In this document: piece after piece, positions 48,012 through 56,903 of the stretch | Layout: each line of letters starts with the position of its first letter | Numbering within the stretch: the first letter of the stretch is position 1 | Assembly (NCBI GenBank): GCA_024693325.1 | Contig: JAILLA010000014.1 | Location: 1 to 64,000, forward strand | DNA: 64,000 nt | DNA from: Solobacterium sp. | GTDB lineage: Bacteria; Bacillota_I; Bacilli_A; Erysipelotrichales; Erysipelotrichaceae | Direction of reading: 5' to 3' | Position numbers and translations under genes: made by a program | The notes under the pieces: model-generated | Told to the model about the DNA's origin: nothing | The model's database searches: none | Seen by the model: only the letters and a program-made list of their open reading frames with translations

Positions 48012-48547
48012 CAGATGAAGCGGAACAGGAACGCAGTGATCATACCGAATGCGGCACCGCCGAGATGTGCCTGCCAGGCAACACCGGGAAGGAAATTGAT
48101 CATGATGTTCGCAATATTGTTTCTCAGCAGGCTGACGATCGATACATTGGTGTATGAGAACAGCAGAGCGAAGTAGAAGAACATCAGCGCATACAGACCG
48201 CCGGACAGACCGATCGATGAACGGACATTCATCATCAGACAGAACAGGTTTCCGAGAATAACGCCTCCGAACAGTATGATCGAGAACCTGACAGATCCCA
48301 TAGACAATTCCAGCCAGGTACCGAGATTGTACAGTGAATACATATTCATCAGGATGTGCCATGGACTGCCGTGAAGGAATCCGCCTGTCAGAAGTCTGTA
48401 ATACTGTCCCTGTTTCACACTATAGTAATGATACGAATATTTCTGTGTGATCAGCGGATTGCGGTTTTGAAGGATATAAACAACGATGCACACGATCAGC
48501 GTACACAATGTGACAGGTGCCCTCAGCAATGAATTCAGATAATACAT
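48011..48547 (-). CDS. Rhomboid-family intramembrane serine protease
   Basis: A 178-residue membrane protein with about six helices. The catalytic dyad is present: S115 in GLSGG and H161 in QAHLGG. The oxyanion-region motif is HILMN (H64, N68). The protein is compact, lacking the usual N-terminal soluble domain. I start at 48547, where GGAGGTGG gives a strong ribosome site; the open frame extends further upstream without support. It probably cleaves membrane protein stems; the substrate is unknown. Confidence 0.9.
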   Translation of the reverse strand: MYYLNSLLRAPVTLCTLIVCIVVYILQNRNPLITQKYSYHYYSVKQGQYYRLLTGGFLHGSPWHILMNMYSLYNLGTWLELSMGSVRFSIILFGGVILGNLFCLMMNVRSSIGLSGGLYALMFFYFALLFSYTNVSIVSLLRNNIANIMINFLPGVAWQAHLGGAAFGMITAFLFRFI

Positions 48548-48700
48548 ATAACAGCCACCTCCGGCACGTCCATTGTAACAAAACAGGGGAACCAAACCAA
48601 ATAAATTAATTGAACAGCTTCCTGCACAGCATGAAAACGAAACCGGACATGACTCATGACAATCAGCGCCATGCACCATATAATAGTACCGGAGGCATTT

Positions 48701-49252
48701 ATGGTTAGATCTTATTTACATGCATTCATATCGATGCAGTATGTGTTTATACTTCCTGCTCCAGCGATCCTGATCTTTATTCTGGCAGCCTGCTATTTTA
48801 AAACAGGCATACCGGCATTCAGGATCGCAGCACTGATCACGGCACTGATCCTTGCGGTACTTCTGATCCGGTTCTATACCGAACGGATGTCCATTCCCAA
48901 AAAGCTGAGCAGGTTTAAAAACTGGAAAGAATACAATGACAGCTATATCATCGGCCAGGCATTTATGCTGGAAGACAGAATGCTGGTTTACGACAACCAT
49001 AAGATTCTGGAATTCTATTATCAGGACATCAAAGAGCTGAAAGGCGGACCCGGTAAGCGTGATAACTGGGATGTTATATATATTTCTGCCGGGCAGACCG
49101 CAAAAAACACGACAAGTTCCAAAGGACAGGCAGAGCGCCTGGCTTATTATCTGAAAACAAAAAATCCCGAACTGATCATTGAAGGGATCGAACCGTCAGG
49201 GGACGGGATCCTTTCTCACATTGAGAGCGGCAAAGATCAGCCGACGATCTGA
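48701..49252 (+). CDS. Hypothetical membrane protein with two helices and a cytoplasmic domain
   Basis: A 183-residue protein. Two membrane helices (about 12-32 and 40-57) lead to a soluble domain whose strands (AFMLEDRMLVYDN, ILEFYYQDIKELKGG, WDVIYISA) look like a bacterial PH-like fold, a common pattern in small Firmicutes membrane proteins. I cannot name it. The start at 48701 has GGAGG upstream and a TATAAT at 48678-48683. It is divergent from the rhomboid gene. Confidence 0.6.
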   Translation: MVRSYLHAFISMQYVFILPAPAILIFILAACYFKTGIPAFRIAALITALILAVLLIRFYTERMSIPKKLSRFKNWKEYNDSYIIGQAFMLEDRMLVYDNHKILEFYYQDIKELKGGPGKRDNWDVIYISAGQTAKNTTSSKGQAERLAYYLKTKNPELIIEGIEPSGDGILSHIESGKDQPTI

Positions 49253-49262
49253 TATCCAAACG

Positions 49263-49294
49263 AAAACACTCCGGATCAGTCCGAAGTGTTTTTT
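49263..49294. terminator. Bidirectional terminator
   Basis: AAACACTCCGGA / TCCGAAGTGTTT stem with T and A flanks, between convergent genes. Confidence 0.82.
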
Positions 49295-49821
49295 ACTGTA
49301 TTCCATTCATCAAATGTGATCCGATGAACGACGTCCATCCCGCCTTTGCGGAATGGATCGATTTCGGACGGCTGTGTTCTGATCACACGCATTCCGCACT
49401 TTTCCATGACCTTGCCGGAGGCAGGGTTAAATTCATAATGACATGCAAGAATGGCCTTCAGATGTTTCTCCTGAAAACCATACCGGATAACACGGGCACA
49501 TGCCTCTGACATATAGCCATGATTCCAGTAGGGATAGCCAAGCCAATAGCCGATCTCACTTTCCGTTTCATTTTCAGCAAGCCTGCTGACATGCAGCGGC
49601 ATCAGTGAGATATTGCCGATAACGAGATTATCATCCCTGCGGACGACAGCCCATGTATAATCGTTGATCAGAATGTTCTGGAGAATATATCTGCTTTCCC
49701 CGGAGTCCTGATGCGGATTCCATCCGCAGGGAGGACCGACATGCGGGTCAGCGGCCAGTTTAAACAAACGTTCCGTATCAGACAGCTGCCATGGCCTCAG
49801 GAATAGTCTCTCTGTTTCCAT
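49276..49821 (-). CDS. GNAT acetyltransferase, RimJ/RimL type
   Basis: A 181-residue acetyltransferase. The N-terminal strand METERLFLRPWQLSD and the later EIGYWLGYPYWNHGYMSEA (here IGYWLGYPYWNHGYMSEA) with the acetyl-CoA segment and NPASGKVMEKCGM are typical of RimJ/RimL N-terminal acetyltransferases. The start at 49821 lies two bases after the CofE-like stop, so it is coupled to that gene. The target may be a ribosomal protein or a small molecule; sequence does not decide. Confidence 0.85.
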   Translation of the reverse strand: METERLFLRPWQLSDTERLFKLAADPHVGPPCGWNPHQDSGESRYILQNILINDYTWAVVRRDDNLVIGNISLMPLHVSRLAENETESEIGYWLGYPYWNHGYMSEACARVIRYGFQEKHLKAILACHYEFNPASGKVMEKCGMRVIRTQPSEIDPFRKGGMDVVHRITFDEWNTVKNTSD

Positions 49822-49822
49822 A

Positions 49823-51013
49823 TCAGTTGGTGTAGTTATCGAAGTATCCCTGAACAAGAACGACCGGAGTTCCCTTGTCTCCTGAACCGCTGGTCAGATC
49901 GCACAGCGATCCGATCAGGTCAGTCAGCTGTCTGGGAGTTGTACCCTCGGAAGCCATCTTGCCTTTCAGGTTGGCATCCTTCTGGCGGATGCGTTCAGAG
50001 ATCGCGTTTCTCAGATCTTCACCGGACAGGTCGCCGTAGTCATTATCAGCGAGGTACTTAAGCTTCAGCTCGTTCGGTGTACCGTTGAGTCCTTCTGTAT
50101 GAGCAGGGGATACGACGGGGTCAGCGAGCTCCCAGATCTTTCCCTGCGGATCTTTGAAGGCACCGTCACCGTAGATCATGACTTCGATATGTTTGCCGGT
50201 AGCTTCAACCAGGAATTTCTGTGTACGGTCAACGAATGTCTGGCCGTCTCTCGGGAACAGCTTCACTTTTTCTTCAGTTGCTTTATTGGAGCCAAGCAGA
50301 CCGTAGTCTTCGTTATAGCCGCTTCCATCGACCGGAGCAGTCAGGATGTCATCCATACCCAGGACGATCCTTGCGCCTGCAGCTTTGAGCAGTCTCTTGG
50401 ATCTTCTGCGTGTATGAATGTCACATGTCAGTACGACATCTGTATAGTCAAGAATTGCCTGCGGATGGTTGGCAAAGATGATCTCAACATCTGCGCCCTG
50501 TTCCTTAACAAGTTCTTCATAATATGAAACATAGTCAACACCGGTAAACGGATGTCTGTTTTCACCGAACAGTTCACGGTATCTTTCGAGTGTCAGTACA
50601 TCACGGTACGGATCGATGCCTGCTTCATCAAGCTGATCGAGAGATACGAGTTCATTTCCAACTTCATCAGAAGGATAGCTCAGCATCAGCACGACTTTTT
50701 TAACACCTAATGCGATACCTTTCAGACAGATTGCAAAACGGTTTCTTGAAAGGATCGGAAAGATAACACCGACTGTTTCGCCGCCGGTCTTTTCACGGAC
50801 GTCCTTCGCAAGCGCGCTGATATCTGCGTAGTTGCCCTGACTTCTGGCAACAACGGATTCAGTGATCGCGACAACATCTCTGTCACGAAGTTCAAAGCCA
50901 TCGCTTTCAGCAGCGGCCAGAACACTGTCGCATACGATTCTGGCGAGATCGTCTCCTTCACGGATGATAGGGCAGCGAATACCTCTTGATACGGTACCGG
51001 TTCTACGTTCCAT
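49823..51013 (-). CDS. CofE-like (coenzyme F420-0:gamma-glutamyl ligase family) protein
   Basis: A 396-residue protein. Its N-terminal half matches the F420-0:glutamate ligase fold: REGDDLARIV, then DRDVVAITESVVARSQGNYA, the segment that binds GTP and metal in CofE. The C-terminal half (about 170-396) is longer than in classical CofE and contains GMDDILTAPVDGSGYNEDYG. No other F420 gene is visible in the window and most Firmicutes do not make F420, so the real substrate may be different. Start at 51013 chosen for the AGAGGTAA ribosome site. Confidence 0.8.
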   Translation of the reverse strand: MERRTGTVSRGIRCPIIREGDDLARIVCDSVLAAAESDGFELRDRDVVAITESVVARSQGNYADISALAKDVREKTGGETVGVIFPILSRNRFAICLKGIALGVKKVVLMLSYPSDEVGNELVSLDQLDEAGIDPYRDVLTLERYRELFGENRHPFTGVDYVSYYEELVKEQGADVEIIFANHPQAILDYTDVVLTCDIHTRRRSKRLLKAAGARIVLGMDDILTAPVDGSGYNEDYGLLGSNKATEEKVKLFPRDGQTFVDRTQKFLVEATGKHIEVMIYGDGAFKDPQGKIWELADPVVSPAHTEGLNGTPNELKLKYLADNDYGDLSGEDLRNAISERIRQKDANLKGKMASEGTTPRQLTDLIGSLCDLTSGSGDKGTPVVLVQGYFDNYTN

Positions 51014-51080
51014 ATGTTTACCTCTTTTCCCGGATATATTCATCATATCCGCATAACATTTTACACTGTTTTTGGTCATT

Positions 51081-52430
51081 TCAGAACGGAAGTGAGTCAT
51101 TCAGCTTTATTTTTCTGATTTTGCCTTTGATCTTGATTTTCTCGGGCAGGGTTTTATCGCTGAGCAGCTGTACATCGGTATACCTGTCATCGATAAAGAT
51201 CGTTCCGATATCTTCAAATGGGATCAGTTCACATAAAGCACCGACGATGTCGGCTTTCCTGATATGATCCCGTTTTCCGGCGGAAATGGAATACATATTT
51301 ACAAAGGGAAGCGGGATCTCCGGGCGAAATACGGGCAGATCCGGTTTCAGGTCCATTTCCGATAAGGATGCCGCCTGTTCGCATCCGGAGATCAGTGCCT
51401 GTCCTGTTTCTGACTGCAGTTCTTCATCGTTCAGAAGAAGAACGGAATATGCAGTACCGCCCTGGTGAGCGGCTCTTCCGCACCGGTGGATATATGTTTC
51501 CCTGTCAAACGGCAGACCGCAGTGTACGACAAGACCGACATCCGGCAGATCAAGGCCTCTGGCAGCCGCATCTGTCGCACAGATGATACTCTGTTCCGTG
51601 TGTGAGAAGTTCTGTATGATCTGTTCACGCCTGGACTGTTTCAGACCGGCATGATAAGCCTCCGCATGTCTGTCTTTTGCGCGCAGTGCCTTCACAGCCT
51701 TGATACAGTCAGACTGACGTTTGAAAAATACGATGCATCCAAACGGGAGCTCACCAAGGATATGCGCAAGATCTTCGTATATCTCATCTGTCCGGATGTA
51801 GTACTGTTTGATATGCGGATTGACTTCCGTCTCATTGATCACGACGCTCCGGTATTCCCCGGGAAATAACGATGTCAGGGATTCGTCCATGGTTGCGGAA
51901 TACATGACAGTCTGGATGCCTGAGGGCAGAGCTTCCAGGATCGCGGATACCTCCTGTCTCTGTCCCAGACTCAGCAGCATATCCGCTTCGTCCAGCACGA
52001 CCCACCTCAGGTCATCCAGCTCGATCAGTCCCTGTCTGATCAGGTCCAGGAGCCTGCCGGCAGTACCGGTAATGATCTCGGGATGCTGTTTGAGCATATT
52101 GAGCTGATGATTGTACTTTTTGCCGCCGATCATGCATGCAGTGTGGATCTTAAGGCGTGCGGAAAAACGGTCAGACAGTGTTTTGATCTGTACCGCAAGT
52201 TCCCTGGTAGGCGCAATGATCAAAGCTCTGGTCTTCCGTTCCAGGGGACTGATCTGATTCAATATCGGCAGGAGGAACGCAGCGGTCTTGCCCGCGCCTG
52301 TACCGGCCTGCACATAAAGATCGTGTCCCTCCATGAATAAAGGGATCGATTCTTTCTGGACCGGTGTCAGGTTCTTATATTCCAGAAAGTCCATTGTTTC
52401 CTGCAGTTCAGGTCTGATGGTGTATGTCAT
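51081..52430 (-). CDS. DEAD-box RNA helicase with DbpA-like C-terminal domain
   Basis: ATP-dependent RNA remodelling, probably ribosome assembly or mRNA decay. The 449-residue protein has the Q motif (LTPVQ), motif I AGTGAGKT (42-49), APTRELA, DEAD (147-150), SAT (178-180) and a C-terminal DbpA RNA-binding-like domain (SAGKRDHIRKADIVGALCEL, here its start). Deviations: TAGR instead of TPGR and HRCGRAAH instead of HRxGRxxR in motif VI. Start at 52430 chosen because the protein opens MTYTIRPEL. Divergent from mnmE. Confidence 0.9.
   Translation of the reverse strand: MTYTIRPELQETMDFLEYKNLTPVQKESIPLFMEGHDLYVQAGTGAGKTAAFLLPILNQISPLERKTRALIIAPTRELAVQIKTLSDRFSARLKIHTACMIGGKKYNHQLNMLKQHPEIITGTAGRLLDLIRQGLIELDDLRWVVLDEADMLLSLGQRQEVSAILEALPSGIQTVMYSATMDESLTSLFPGEYRSVVINETEVNPHIKQYYIRTDEIYEDLAHILGELPFGCIVFFKRQSDCIKAVKALRAKDRHAEAYHAGLKQSRREQIIQNFSHTEQSIICATDAAARGLDLPDVGLVVHCGLPFDRETYIHRCGRAAHQGGTAYSVLLLNDEELQSETGQALISGCEQAASLSEMDLKPDLPVFRPEIPLPFVNMYSISAGKRDHIRKADIVGALCELIPFEDIGTIFIDDRYTDVQLLSDKTLPEKIKIKGKIRKIKLNDSLPF
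51854..51867. promoter_or_regulatory. Possible second Noc-binding site inside the helicase gene
   Basis: ATTCCCCGGGAAAT differs at one position from the 14-bp Noc core ATTTCCCGGGAAAT. It lies in coding sequence, as most known sites do. Confidence 0.45.
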
Positions 52431-52503
52431 ATAAGAAGTATAGACCATTTAAGCAGAGAAACAAAACAGAAGCGAATATGGTAATATGGACCCGGAGGCA
52501 TGT

Positions 52504-53823
52504 ATGGACACAATTACAGCAATCGCAACAGTACAGGGAGAAGGCGCGATCTCCGTCATCAGGATCAGCGGGGATGAAGCAGTCCCGGTATGTGAGAAGA
52601 TCCTGGACAGATCATTGTCTGACCTGAAGGGATACCGGATCCGTCACGCGTATGTCCGGGATGAAAACGGGATCGTGGATGAAGTACTGGTCAGTATGTT
52701 CAGAGCGCCGCACTCCTATACAGGTGAAGACTGTGTCGAGATCAGCTGTCATGGCGGTATTTATGTGACGCGCAAGATCTTAAGCATGCTGCTGGGGGCG
52801 GGAGCCCGCATGGCGCGCAGAGGTGAATTTACGGAACGTGCATTCCTGAACGGGAAGATGGATCTTGCCCAGGCGGAAGGCGTAGCTGACCTGATCCGTG
52901 CCAGGGATGACATGAATGTCAGAAGCGCTGTGCATTCCCTGAAGGGAAGCGTAAAAAAACTGCTGGACCCTTTATGTGAATCCCTCATCTCCATCATTGC
53001 GCAGATCGAAGTCAATATTGATTATCCGGAATACAACGATGTCGAGGAACTGACATCAGAGATCATCCTGCCTTCGGCAGAAAAATGGCTGAAGGAGATC
53101 CATGAACTGATCGCGGAGGCATCCAGGGCTGTACAGATCAGGAGCGGTATCGATACCGTGATCCTGGGAAAGCCGAACGTGGGAAAATCATCGATCCTGA
53201 ATGCCCTGCTGGAAGAAGACAAGGCGATCGTGACGGACATTGCCGGTACGACCAGGGATATTGTTGAGGGGACCGTTCATATCGGGGATCTGACGCTGAA
53301 CCTGATCGATACGGCAGGGATCCATGAATCCACCGACAAGATCGAACAGATGGGTATCGAACGTTCATTGAAAGCTCTGCAGAAAGCACAGCTGGTGATC
53401 GTTGTTCTGGACAGTGTCAGCGGCCTGACTGATGAAGACAGGGAACTGCTCGAACTGTCCAAAGATAAGGAACGGATCATCATATATAATAAGAAGGACA
53501 TGGCGGAAATTCCTGATACGATCGCCGTATCCGCCCTGGAAAATGATCTGGACGCGCTGAAGGAAGCGATCATACATAAATATGAAAATGATGTGCAGAC
53601 GGCTTATCAGGATACATTGAACAATGAGCGTCAGATCGGACTGGCACTGCAGGCGGAAAGTCATATGAAGGACGCAGTCAGCGCGATGAAAGCCGGCATG
53701 GAAACAGATCTGGTAACGATCGATCTTCAGGCAGCCTATGATGCCCTGAAAGAGATCACCGGAGAATCAACAAGAGACGGACTGCTGGACGAGATCTTCA
53801 GCAGGTTCTGTCTGGGGAAGTAA
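52504..53823 (+). CDS. mnmE: tRNA modification GTPase MnmE (TrmE)
   Basis: Partner of MnmG in wobble-uridine modification. The 439-residue protein opens DTITAIATVQGEGAI, the folate-binding N-domain, has a GTPase with G1 GKPNVGKSS, G2-G3 (TTRDIVEG, DTAGIHE) and a closing FCLGK whose Cys is the catalytic one. Start 52504 fits GGAGG at 52494-52498. First gene of the mnmE-tatD-rnmV-rsmA-ispE run. Confidence 0.97.
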   Translation: MDTITAIATVQGEGAISVIRISGDEAVPVCEKILDRSLSDLKGYRIRHAYVRDENGIVDEVLVSMFRAPHSYTGEDCVEISCHGGIYVTRKILSMLLGAGARMARRGEFTERAFLNGKMDLAQAEGVADLIRARDDMNVRSAVHSLKGSVKKLLDPLCESLISIIAQIEVNIDYPEYNDVEELTSEIILPSAEKWLKEIHELIAEASRAVQIRSGIDTVILGKPNVGKSSILNALLEEDKAIVTDIAGTTRDIVEGTVHIGDLTLNLIDTAGIHESTDKIEQMGIERSLKALQKAQLVIVVLDSVSGLTDEDRELLELSKDKERIIIYNKKDMAEIPDTIAVSALENDLDALKEAIIHKYENDVQTAYQDTLNNERQIGLALQAESHMKDAVSAMKAGMETDLVTIDLQAAYDALKEITGESTRDGLLDEIFSRFCLGK

Positions 53824-53828
53824 ACAGA

Positions 53829-54599
53829 ATGACATATTATCTTGACTCACATGCGCATATTATCTCCGAAGAATTCGAGCAGGATCTGAATGAACTGCTG
53901 GAACGTGCCGAACAGGCAGACGTCAAACGGATCATGATCATGTGCACCAGTGAAACGGAGATCGAAAAAGCATTTTCGCTGGTCGATAGCGATCCTTTCC
54001 GTTTTGCCTGCGCATACGGGATCCATCCGGAAGACGCCAATGACTGGCAGGGCAGATGGGACAGATTCTGTGAGATCATCAGGGATCCGAGGATCGCCTG
54101 TGTCGGTGAGATCGGACTGGACTATTACTGGGTCAAAGACAACAAACCGGTGCAGCGTGAACTGTTCATCCGTCAGATCGAAGAAGCCAGGGCTGTGCAT
54201 AAGCCGATCCTTGTTCATTCAAGGGATGCGATACAGGATACATACGATATTATGAAGGCACATCTGATCCCCGGTGTGATGCACTGTTATTCCGGCAGTG
54301 CAGAGATGGCTGTGGAATTTACAAAGCTGGGCTATTATCTGGCGTTCGGAGGAGCGATCACATTCAAAAACTCCAGGCACTCCAAGGCAGCTGCAGCAGC
54401 TGTGGACCCTAGGTTCCTGCTGAGTGAAACAGACTGTCCGTATATGTCGCCGGAACCTCTCCGGGGCAGAAGGAATGAGCCTTCCAATATTCCTCATATT
54501 GTGAAAGTGATTGCGGAAGTGTGCGGGAAACCCGTTGAAGAGATGAAAGAGATCATTGCACAGAACTATGACCGTCTTCTTCATGAGGAAGTGCTATGA
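53829..54599 (+). CDS. tatD: TatD-family deoxyribonuclease
   Basis: Metal-dependent nuclease of the amidohydrolase fold, 256 residues. Metal motifs DSHAHI, GEIGLDYYW, HSRDA, HCYSG and ETDCPYMSPEP are intact. Starts five bases after mnmE and overlaps rnmV by four (ATGA). In Bacillus the homologue yabD also precedes rnmV and ksgA. Confidence 0.93.
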   Translation: MTYYLDSHAHIISEEFEQDLNELLERAEQADVKRIMIMCTSETEIEKAFSLVDSDPFRFACAYGIHPEDANDWQGRWDRFCEIIRDPRIACVGEIGLDYYWVKDNKPVQRELFIRQIEEARAVHKPILVHSRDAIQDTYDIMKAHLIPGVMHCYSGSAEMAVEFTKLGYYLAFGGAITFKNSRHSKAAAAAVDPRFLLSETDCPYMSPEPLRGRRNEPSNIPHIVKVIAEVCGKPVEEMKEIIAQNYDRLLHEEVL

Positions 54600-55132
54600 G
54601 GAAGATCCTGCAGACGATCGTTGTGGAAGGCAGGCACGACACGGAAAACCTGAAAAAGTATTTTGACTGCTGTACGATCGAAACAGGCGGGACGTCGCTG
54701 CCTGAGGCGGTCCTGGATGAGATACGCGAAGCTCAGAAACGGACAGGAGTCATCGTATTTACGGATCCCGATGCACCGGGCAATATGATCCGCCATGCGG
54801 TCAATCAGGCAGTACCGGGATGCCGGAACGCTTTTGTGGATAAAAGAGATGCCAGGACAGATAAGAAGGTAGGCGTGGAACACGCAGACGGAGAAGTTCT
54901 GGCAGAAGCGCTGGATCATCTTGTTACATACAGTGACAAGGAGACCGGAAGCCTGACCATGTCCGATCTTGTGGACCTGGGACTGAGCGGGGGAAGCTGC
55001 TCACAGGAAAAGAGGGAACTGATCGGCAGGAAGCTTCATATCGGCTACGGTTCGGCAAAAACGATGCTGAAACGACTGAACCATTTAGGTATTACATACG
55101 AAGAGATCAGAAAGGAAATGGATGATGAATAA
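54596..55132 (+). CDS. rnmV: Ribonuclease M5
   Basis: TOPRIM nuclease that matures 5S rRNA in Firmicutes, 178 residues. TOPRIM residues are the Glu in VVEGRHDT and the DxD in FTDPDAPG. The C-terminal half carries the L18-contacting domain. Coupled to tatD and overlapping rsmA by 11 bases. Confidence 0.93.
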   Translation: MRKILQTIVVEGRHDTENLKKYFDCCTIETGGTSLPEAVLDEIREAQKRTGVIVFTDPDAPGNMIRHAVNQAVPGCRNAFVDKRDARTDKKVGVEHADGEVLAEALDHLVTYSDKETGSLTMSDLVDLGLSGGSCSQEKRELIGRKLHIGYGSAKTMLKRLNHLGITYEEIRKEMDDE

Positions 55133-55973
55133 ACCTGTTGCGGCTCCTTCAAGAACCGGAGAGATCCTGAAAAAATATGATCTGAAAGCGAAAAAGGGCT
55201 ACGGACAGAATTTTCTCATCGATGTTTCCATCGTACAGAAAATAGCCGCGTCTTCGCATTGTGAAGGGGCAGTCATTGAGATCGGTCCCGGCATCGGAAG
55301 CCTGACGGAACAGCTGGCGCTCCGTTCCCGGCATGTACGCAGTTATGAAGTGGATGAAAGACTGCTGGCAGTCCTTGATGATACACTGTCTGAATACAAT
55401 AATGTAGAGATCATCCTGCAGGATATCCTGCAGGCAGACCTTGAACAGTCTGTCAGGGAGCTGAAGGAGACCTACGGGTCTGTCAGCGTGTGCGCAAATC
55501 TTCCTTATTACATTACGACACCCGTATTGTTCAGACTGTTTGAATGTGCCGAACCGGTGGAGTGGATCACTGTCATGGTCCAGAAAGAAGTCGCGGACAG
55601 ATTTGCGGCAGGTCCGGGAAGTCCCGATTACGGTGCGTTAAGCGTTGAGAGCGCATATCTGTATGATGTGAAAAAACTGTTCCAGGTACCCAGGACGTGT
55701 TTCTCTCCCGCTCCGAATGTGGACAGTGCAGTTATCCAGTTCCGCAGAAAGAAGGCGGAGACTGAGGATACCGGTCAGTTCTTCGAGTTGGTCAGGGCAT
55801 GTTTTGCTCAAAGGAGAAAAACGCTGTACAACAATCTGAAGGCATATGCGCTGGAAGGTACCGATATCAATGCTGTGCTTGCGGAGGCAGGGATCGATCC
55901 CGGCATCAGGGCACAGAATATGACGGCGGAACAGTTCCGTGCGCTGTATACAGTCTGGAGGGAAAAGATATGA
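55122..55973 (+). CDS. rsmA: 16S rRNA adenine dimethyltransferase RsmA (KsgA)
   Basis: Dimethylates A1518 and A1519 of 16S rRNA. The 283-residue SAM enzyme has KKGYGQNFL, EIGPGIGSLTEQLA, and the catalytic NLPYYITTP motif. ATG codons at 55122 and 55125 are both possible. Start lies in the end of rnmV; the stop overlaps ispE (ATGA). Confidence 0.96.
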   Translation: MMNKPVAAPSRTGEILKKYDLKAKKGYGQNFLIDVSIVQKIAASSHCEGAVIEIGPGIGSLTEQLALRSRHVRSYEVDERLLAVLDDTLSEYNNVEIILQDILQADLEQSVRELKETYGSVSVCANLPYYITTPVLFRLFECAEPVEWITVMVQKEVADRFAAGPGSPDYGALSVESAYLYDVKKLFQVPRTCFSPAPNVDSAVIQFRRKKAETEDTGQFFELVRACFAQRRKTLYNNLKAYALEGTDINAVLAEAGIDPGIRAQNMTAEQFRALYTVWREKI

Positions 55974-56809
55974 AAGAACGTGCATACGCAAAGATCAATC
56001 TGTGCCTGGATGTCGTCGGGGAACGGGAAGACGGATATCATGAACTGAAGATGATCATGGCTCCGGTAGACTTTTATGATGTTCTTGAAATGGTTCCCGC
56101 GGAAACGACCACGATCTCCCTGAACCGTTCCTTTCTGCCGGTCAATGATAAGAACACGGTGATAAAGGCAATCAATGTCATGCGTGAATGTTATGGCTTC
56201 AGGGAAGAGTTTGCTTGCAGTCTTCAGAAACATATACCGACCCAGGCAGGACTAGCCGGCGGTTCCGCAGACGCTGCAGCGGCGATCCGTATTATGAATC
56301 AGCTCCTGCATCTGAATATGAGCAGGGAAGAGATGATCAATGTCGGCAAAAAGGTAGGTGCGGATGTACCGTTCTGTATTTTCAATCAATGCGCTTTTGT
56401 TTCAGGGATCGGTGATGTGCTGGAACCGTTTGCGTGCAATACAGATTTTGACATTCTTCTGGTGAAACCGAAGCGGGGTGTATCGACCAAAACAGCATTC
56501 ACGGAGATGGATAAGGAAAACACCGTGCACCCGGACTGCACGGCAATGCGGGAAGCGCTGATGAATAACGATTATGACGGTGTGGTCAGGAACCTGGGCA
56601 ATTCCCTGGAGGAAGTCAGCCTCAGACTGGTCCGTGAGATCAGAGATATTAAAGACGATCTGACAGCACTCGGTTTTGACGGCGTTCTGATGTCCGGAAG
56701 CGGGTCTACCGTATTCGGGATCACCAGAAGTCCCCGTCTGCTGAGGAAAACATCCGATCTGATGAGATATAAAGGATACTTTGTAAGAATGACAAAAATC
56801 CTGCAATGA
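55970..56809 (+). CDS. ispE: 4-diphosphocytidyl-2-C-methyl-D-erythritol kinase
   Basis: GHMP kinase of the MEP isoprenoid pathway, 279 residues. The N-terminal AYAKINLCLDVVGERxDGYHEL and the ATP loop PTQAGLAGGSADAAAA are diagnostic; the third motif is MSGSGSTVFGI. I start at 55970, overlapping rsmA by four bases; the longer frame would lie inside rsmA. It shows the organism makes isoprenoids by the MEP route. Confidence 0.96.
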   Translation: MKERAYAKINLCLDVVGEREDGYHELKMIMAPVDFYDVLEMVPAETTTISLNRSFLPVNDKNTVIKAINVMRECYGFREEFACSLQKHIPTQAGLAGGSADAAAAIRIMNQLLHLNMSREEMINVGKKVGADVPFCIFNQCAFVSGIGDVLEPFACNTDFDILLVKPKRGVSTKTAFTEMDKENTVHPDCTAMREALMNNDYDGVVRNLGNSLEEVSLRLVREIRDIKDDLTALGFDGVLMSGSGSTVFGITRSPRLLRKTSDLMRYKGYFVRMTKILQ

Positions 56810-56903
56810 AAGCGATTTCGCAAGAAATAACTGTTTTTTGTGGAAACAAACGATTGAAAAAATAGTATATTCATATTATATATGGGCAGGGAGGCGCGAA
56901 AAC

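Noticed and set aside
48411-48426. TGTTTCAC followed by ACTATAG considered as parS
   Set aside because: Only one half-site matches; no palindrome.
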